Assembly: GCA_016297805.1 (NCBI GenBank)
Contig: JAEDFX010000095.1
Coordinates: forward strand, 1-8,558
DNA: 8,558 bases
Direction: 5' to 3'
DNA from: Treponema sp.
Lineage (GTDB): Bacteria; Spirochaetota; Spirochaetia; Treponematales; Treponemataceae
Made by a program: the position numbers and the translations under genes. This document shows positions 6,337 through 8,558 of this stretch, piece by piece. The notes under the pieces were generated by a model. That model had not been told where the DNA came from. It searched no databases and saw only the letters and a program-made list of their open reading frames with translations. Positions within the stretch are counted from its first letter, which is position 1; every line of letters starts with the position of its first letter.

Positions 6337-8064
6337 ATGAAAAAAAGATTTATTATTTGTGTTGTAAGTTTCTGTGTTGCTGTCATTGCCGCATTTGCAG
6401 TTATCTTGACATTTTCTAAGTCCGGACCTTCTTATGCAGATGGAACATGGACAGGAACTGGTGAAGGACGTAATGGTCCTGTAGAAGTAAGCATTACAGT
6501 TTCTAATGGTAAAATTACTGATGGTAAGATTGTTTCAGAATCTGAGACTGATTTTGCTAAACCTGCAGCTCAGGATATTTTGGATCAGGCTATTTCCAAA
6601 GGTAATATGAACAGTTTTGATGCTGTTTCTGGTTGTACAATTACTTCTAAAGCAACTGCAGAAGCTATCCGCAATGCTTTGGATAAAGCAAAAGGTACAG
6701 TAGCCACAGCAGCTGCAGTAAAAGATGAAAACTGCGATATCGTTATTATTGGTGCCGGTGGTGCTGGTATGACAGCAGCTATTGAAGCTGCTCAGAATGG
6801 AGCAAAAGTAATCCTTCTTGAAAAAATGGGTGTTACTGGTGGAAATACAATTTCTGCAACTGGTGGTTTGAATGCTGCAGAAACAAAGGTTCAGGAAAAA
6901 CTTGGTATCAGCGACTCTAAGGAACAGTTCTATCAGGATACAATGAAGGGTGGTTACAACAAGAATGATCCTGCATTGGTTCGCAAAATGGTAGAAAAGG
7001 CTTCTGAAACTGTAGACTGGCTTATGAGCATTGGTGCAGATTTAAGTGATGTTGGTAAGATGGCTGGTTCAACAAACAGTCGTACACATCGTCCTCAGGG
7101 TGGTGCAGCTGTTGGTGCACATCTTGTTCCTGTACTTGAAGATGCTTGTGTTAAAGCTGGTGTAGATTTACGAAAGAATTCTAAGGTTCTTGATGTATTA
7201 AAAGAAGGAAACAAGGCTGCTGGTGTTGTTGTAGAAACAAATGGTCAGAAATACACAGTAAAAGCTAAGGCTGTTATTATTGCAACTGGTGGATTTGGTG
7301 CAAGTCCAGAAATGGTTGTTAAATATAAACCAGAGCTTGTAGGCTTTGGAACAACAAATCACAAGGGTGCAACTGGGGATGCATTTGCATGGATTGAAAA
7401 ATTTGACGGTGCATTAACACAGATGGATGAAATTCAGACTCACCCAACTGTAGTTCCAGCTAACGGTGTAATGATTACAGAAGCTGTTCGTGGAAACGGT
7501 GCTATTATGGTAAACCGTGAAGGAAAACGTTTTGGTTCAGAAATGGCTACTCGTGATGTTATGAGTAAAGATATTTTGAATCAGACTGGAAAAACAGCTT
7601 ACTTAGTATTTGATACAAGTGTTCGTAAATCTCTTAAGGCTATTGAAGGCTATGTAAAAAAGGGACTTTTGACAGAAGGTGAAACTCCAGAAGCTCTTGC
7701 TGAAAAGCTTGGTATTCCAGCTGCAGAATTTGCTGCAACAATCAAAAATTACAACGAAATTCAAAAATCTGGAAACGATACAGAATTTGGTCGTAAAGCA
7801 AGCGAGATGCCTAGAGCATTGGAAGAAGGCCCTTATTTTGCTGTAGAAGTTGGCCCTGCAATCCATCACACAATGGGTGGTATTAAGATTAATCCAGATG
7901 CAGAAGTTCTTGATTCAAAAGGAAATGTAATTCCAGGCTTGTATGCTGCCGGAGAAGTTACTGGTGGTGTTCACGGTGGAAACCGTCTTGGTGGAAACGC
8001 TGTAGCAGATATCTGTGTATACGGAAAAATCGCTGCAGATTCTGCCTTAGCTTATATTAAATAA
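6337..8064 (+). CDS. Exported flavoprotein reductase: FMN-binding domain + fumarate-reductase-type FAD domain
   Basis: Probable extracytoplasmic reductase of fumarate or a related unsaturated carboxylate (575 residues). The N-terminus is a basic KKR plus a hydrophobic helix (5-26): either an uncleaved anchor or a signal peptide with a possible cut after SYA (34). No lipobox Cys is present. The FMN_bind domain (about 33-117) has D95-A-V-S-G-C-T101, an ApbE-type attachment motif with T101 as expected FMN carrier, but Cys where Ala is usual. The FAD_binding_2 domain begins at about 133: GAGGAG 139-144, GGNTISATGGLNA 168-180. Compared from memory with Shewanella fumarate reductase, the residues H369, T381, E382, R385, R406, H510 and R550 keep the spacing of its H365, T377, E378, R381, R402, H504 and R544. 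There is no CXXCH haem motif, so electrons must come through flavin partners. GGAGA (6328-6332) supports the start. Other acrylate-type substrates remain possible. Confidence 0.9.
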   Translation: MKKRFIICVVSFCVAVIAAFAVILTFSKSGPSYADGTWTGTGEGRNGPVEVSITVSNGKITDGKIVSESETDFAKPAAQDILDQAISKGNMNSFDAVSGCTITSKATAEAIRNALDKAKGTVATAAAVKDENCDIVIIGAGGAGMTAAIEAAQNGAKVILLEKMGVTGGNTISATGGLNAAETKVQEKLGISDSKEQFYQDTMKGGYNKNDPALVRKMVEKASETVDWLMSIGADLSDVGKMAGSTNSRTHRPQGGAAVGAHLVPVLEDACVKAGVDLRKNSKVLDVLKEGNKAAGVVVETNGQKYTVKAKAVIIATGGFGASPEMVVKYKPELVGFGTTNHKGATGDAFAWIEKFDGALTQMDEIQTHPTVVPANGVMITEAVRGNGAIMVNREGKRFGSEMATRDVMSKDILNQTGKTAYLVFDTSVRKSLKAIEGYVKKGLLTEGETPEALAEKLGIPAAEFAATIKNYNEIQKSGNDTEFGRKASEMPRALEEGPYFAVEVGPAIHHTMGGIKINPDAEVLDSKGNVIPGLYAAGEVTGGVHGGNRLGGNAVADICVYGKIAADSALAYIK

Positions 8065-8085
8065 AATCTTAATATTTTAGATAGA

Positions 8086-8125
8086 AAAGGCCTGTAGATT
8101 CACTTCTACAGGCCTTTATTATTTT
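8086..8125. terminator. Strong bidirectional intrinsic terminator
   Basis: AAAGGCCTGTAGA (8086-8098) pairs perfectly over 13 bp with TCTACAGGCCTTT (8105-8117), leaving a 6-nt loop (TTCACT). On the plus strand the stem ends in TTT and is followed by ATTATTTT. On the minus strand it is followed by CTATCTAAAATATT. It lies between the convergent stops at 8064 and 8143, so it can end both transcripts. Confidence 0.9.
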
Positions 8126-8142
8126 ATAGTTATTAGTCTAAA

Positions 8143-8558
8143 CTATTTTGCAAATGCATCTACAAGCTTTTCAACTTCATCTGCATCAAATCCATCTTTG
8201 CTAATAAGCTGATTTTTGAACCAAGGAATAACATTCTTTGTTGCTTCACGGAAGCTGTCCATATCAACTTCTTCAGCGTGAACAACCTTAAGTTTTCCTG
8301 TCTTTTCCCAGTTTTCAATTAATTCATCACATTCGTAACGGTTAATCATACGCTGGTATTCAACTGCACGCTTAGCGTTTACTTCACAAACAGTCTTCTG
8401 CTCATCAGTCAGAGAATCCCAAGCCTTACCGTTCATACAGAAAAACAGACAGTCGTAGTAAGCATTCCATTCAGACAGATATTTCTGAACTTCCTGAACA
8501 GAAGCAGATGCGATTGCAGGCAAAGGATTTTCCTGACCTTCTACAGTATTCTGCTGGA
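8143..8558 (-). CDS. TRAP transporter solute-binding protein, DctP family (C-terminal part, 5' end outside window)
   Basis: The final 138 residues or so of a periplasmic substrate-binding protein that delivers carboxylates to a TRAP (DctQM) Na+-coupled importer. The frame is open to the window edge and reads QQNTVEGQENPLPAI just inside it, matching the VDGQENPL signature near the C-terminal third of DctP proteins. A typical helical tail follows: VQKYLSEWNAYYD, then KAWDSLTDEQKTV (a position where family members read FWDSLSPEDQK or similar), and an acidic C-terminus. The TTG at 8521-8523 is an internal Leu codon of the signature, not a start. Four Cys residues occur in this part (YYDCLFFC, TVCEV, YECDEL), which is uncommon for a periplasmic binding protein. 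The gene converges on the flavoprotein gene and shares its terminator. C4-dicarboxylates are a plausible ligand but are not proven by this fragment. Confidence 0.9.
   Translation of the reverse strand, partial: QQNTVEGQENPLPAIASASVQEVQKYLSEWNAYYDCLFFCMNGKAWDSLTDEQKTVCEVNAKRAVEYQRMINRYECDELIENWEKTGKLKVVHAEEVDMDSFREATKNVIPWFKNQLISKDGFDADEVEKLVDAFAK

Noticed and set aside
6337..6440. Lipoprotein signal on the flavoprotein
   Set aside because: The hydrophobic stretch is followed by FSKSG with no Cys at a lipobox position. The Cys residues at 8 and 13 lie within the hydrophobic helix.
7603..7869. 88-codon minus-strand frame inside the flavoprotein gene
   Set aside because: It opposes conserved FAD-domain coding sequence, and its Cys/Phe-rich translation is typical of a reverse-strand shadow.
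8521..8523. TTG as the start of a short 126-residue protein
   Set aside because: The codon is the Leu of the conserved ENPL signature of DctP, and the frame continues to the window edge, so the gene is simply truncated.
1..8558. CRISPR array, tRNA, rRNA, insertion sequence or att sites
   Set aside because: No spaced direct repeats, cloverleaf-like sequences, transposase or integrase motifs, or terminal inverted repeats were seen. The gaps between genes are all under about 110 bp.

Overview
The window looks like a chromosomal stretch of a low-GC, anaerobic, probably host-associated bacterium. The style of the proteins suggests a gut or rumen Treponema-like spirochaete, but this is inferred from protein character and codon use. 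No rRNA or other taxonomic marker is present, and an anaerobic Bacillota cannot be excluded. No mobile element, CRISPR array, tRNA or rRNA was seen. Coding density is high, and the two convergent gene junctions each carry a candidate terminator.

Left block, + strand (1-2855): a tight cluster of a 5'-truncated HisKA_3-type sensor histidine kinase, a NarL/FixJ-type response regulator whose start overlaps the kinase stop (ATGA), and a small polytopic membrane protein resembling the S component of ECF transporters, which starts on the base after the regulator stop. It is followed by tcdA, the E1-like enzyme that cyclises t6A in tRNA. The first three genes look like one signalling unit. TcdA is a housekeeping enzyme that is probably only co-oriented with it.

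Middle block, - strand (2941-6233): an NhaC-family Na+/H+ (or Na+/organic acid) antiporter followed 26 bp later by a YgiQ-family radical SAM protein. Both are probably transcribed from an extended -10 promoter near 6260-6268. A nested inverted repeat (2864-2916) separates ygiQ from the convergent tcdA.

Right block (6313-8558): divergent from nhaC is a gene for an exported or membrane-anchored flavoprotein. It has an FMN-binding domain with a covalent-flavinylation motif, joined to a FAD-dependent fumarate-reductase-type domain in which every active-site position I could compare with soluble fumarate reductase is kept. A strong 13-bp bidirectional terminator (8086-8117) separates it from the convergent C-terminal part of a TRAP-transporter solute-binding protein (DctP family), whose 5' end lies outside the window.

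Taken together, the right half suggests an anaerobic, envelope-located flavin-based reductase of fumarate or a similar unsaturated carboxylate, next to a carboxylate uptake system and a Na+-coupled antiporter. The electron donor, the flavin transferase (ApbE) and the TRAP membrane subunits are not in the window. I see no wholly novel system. The least routine items are the two-domain flavinylated reductase with a Cys variant in its flavin-attachment motif, and the kinase/regulator/ECF-S-like trio.
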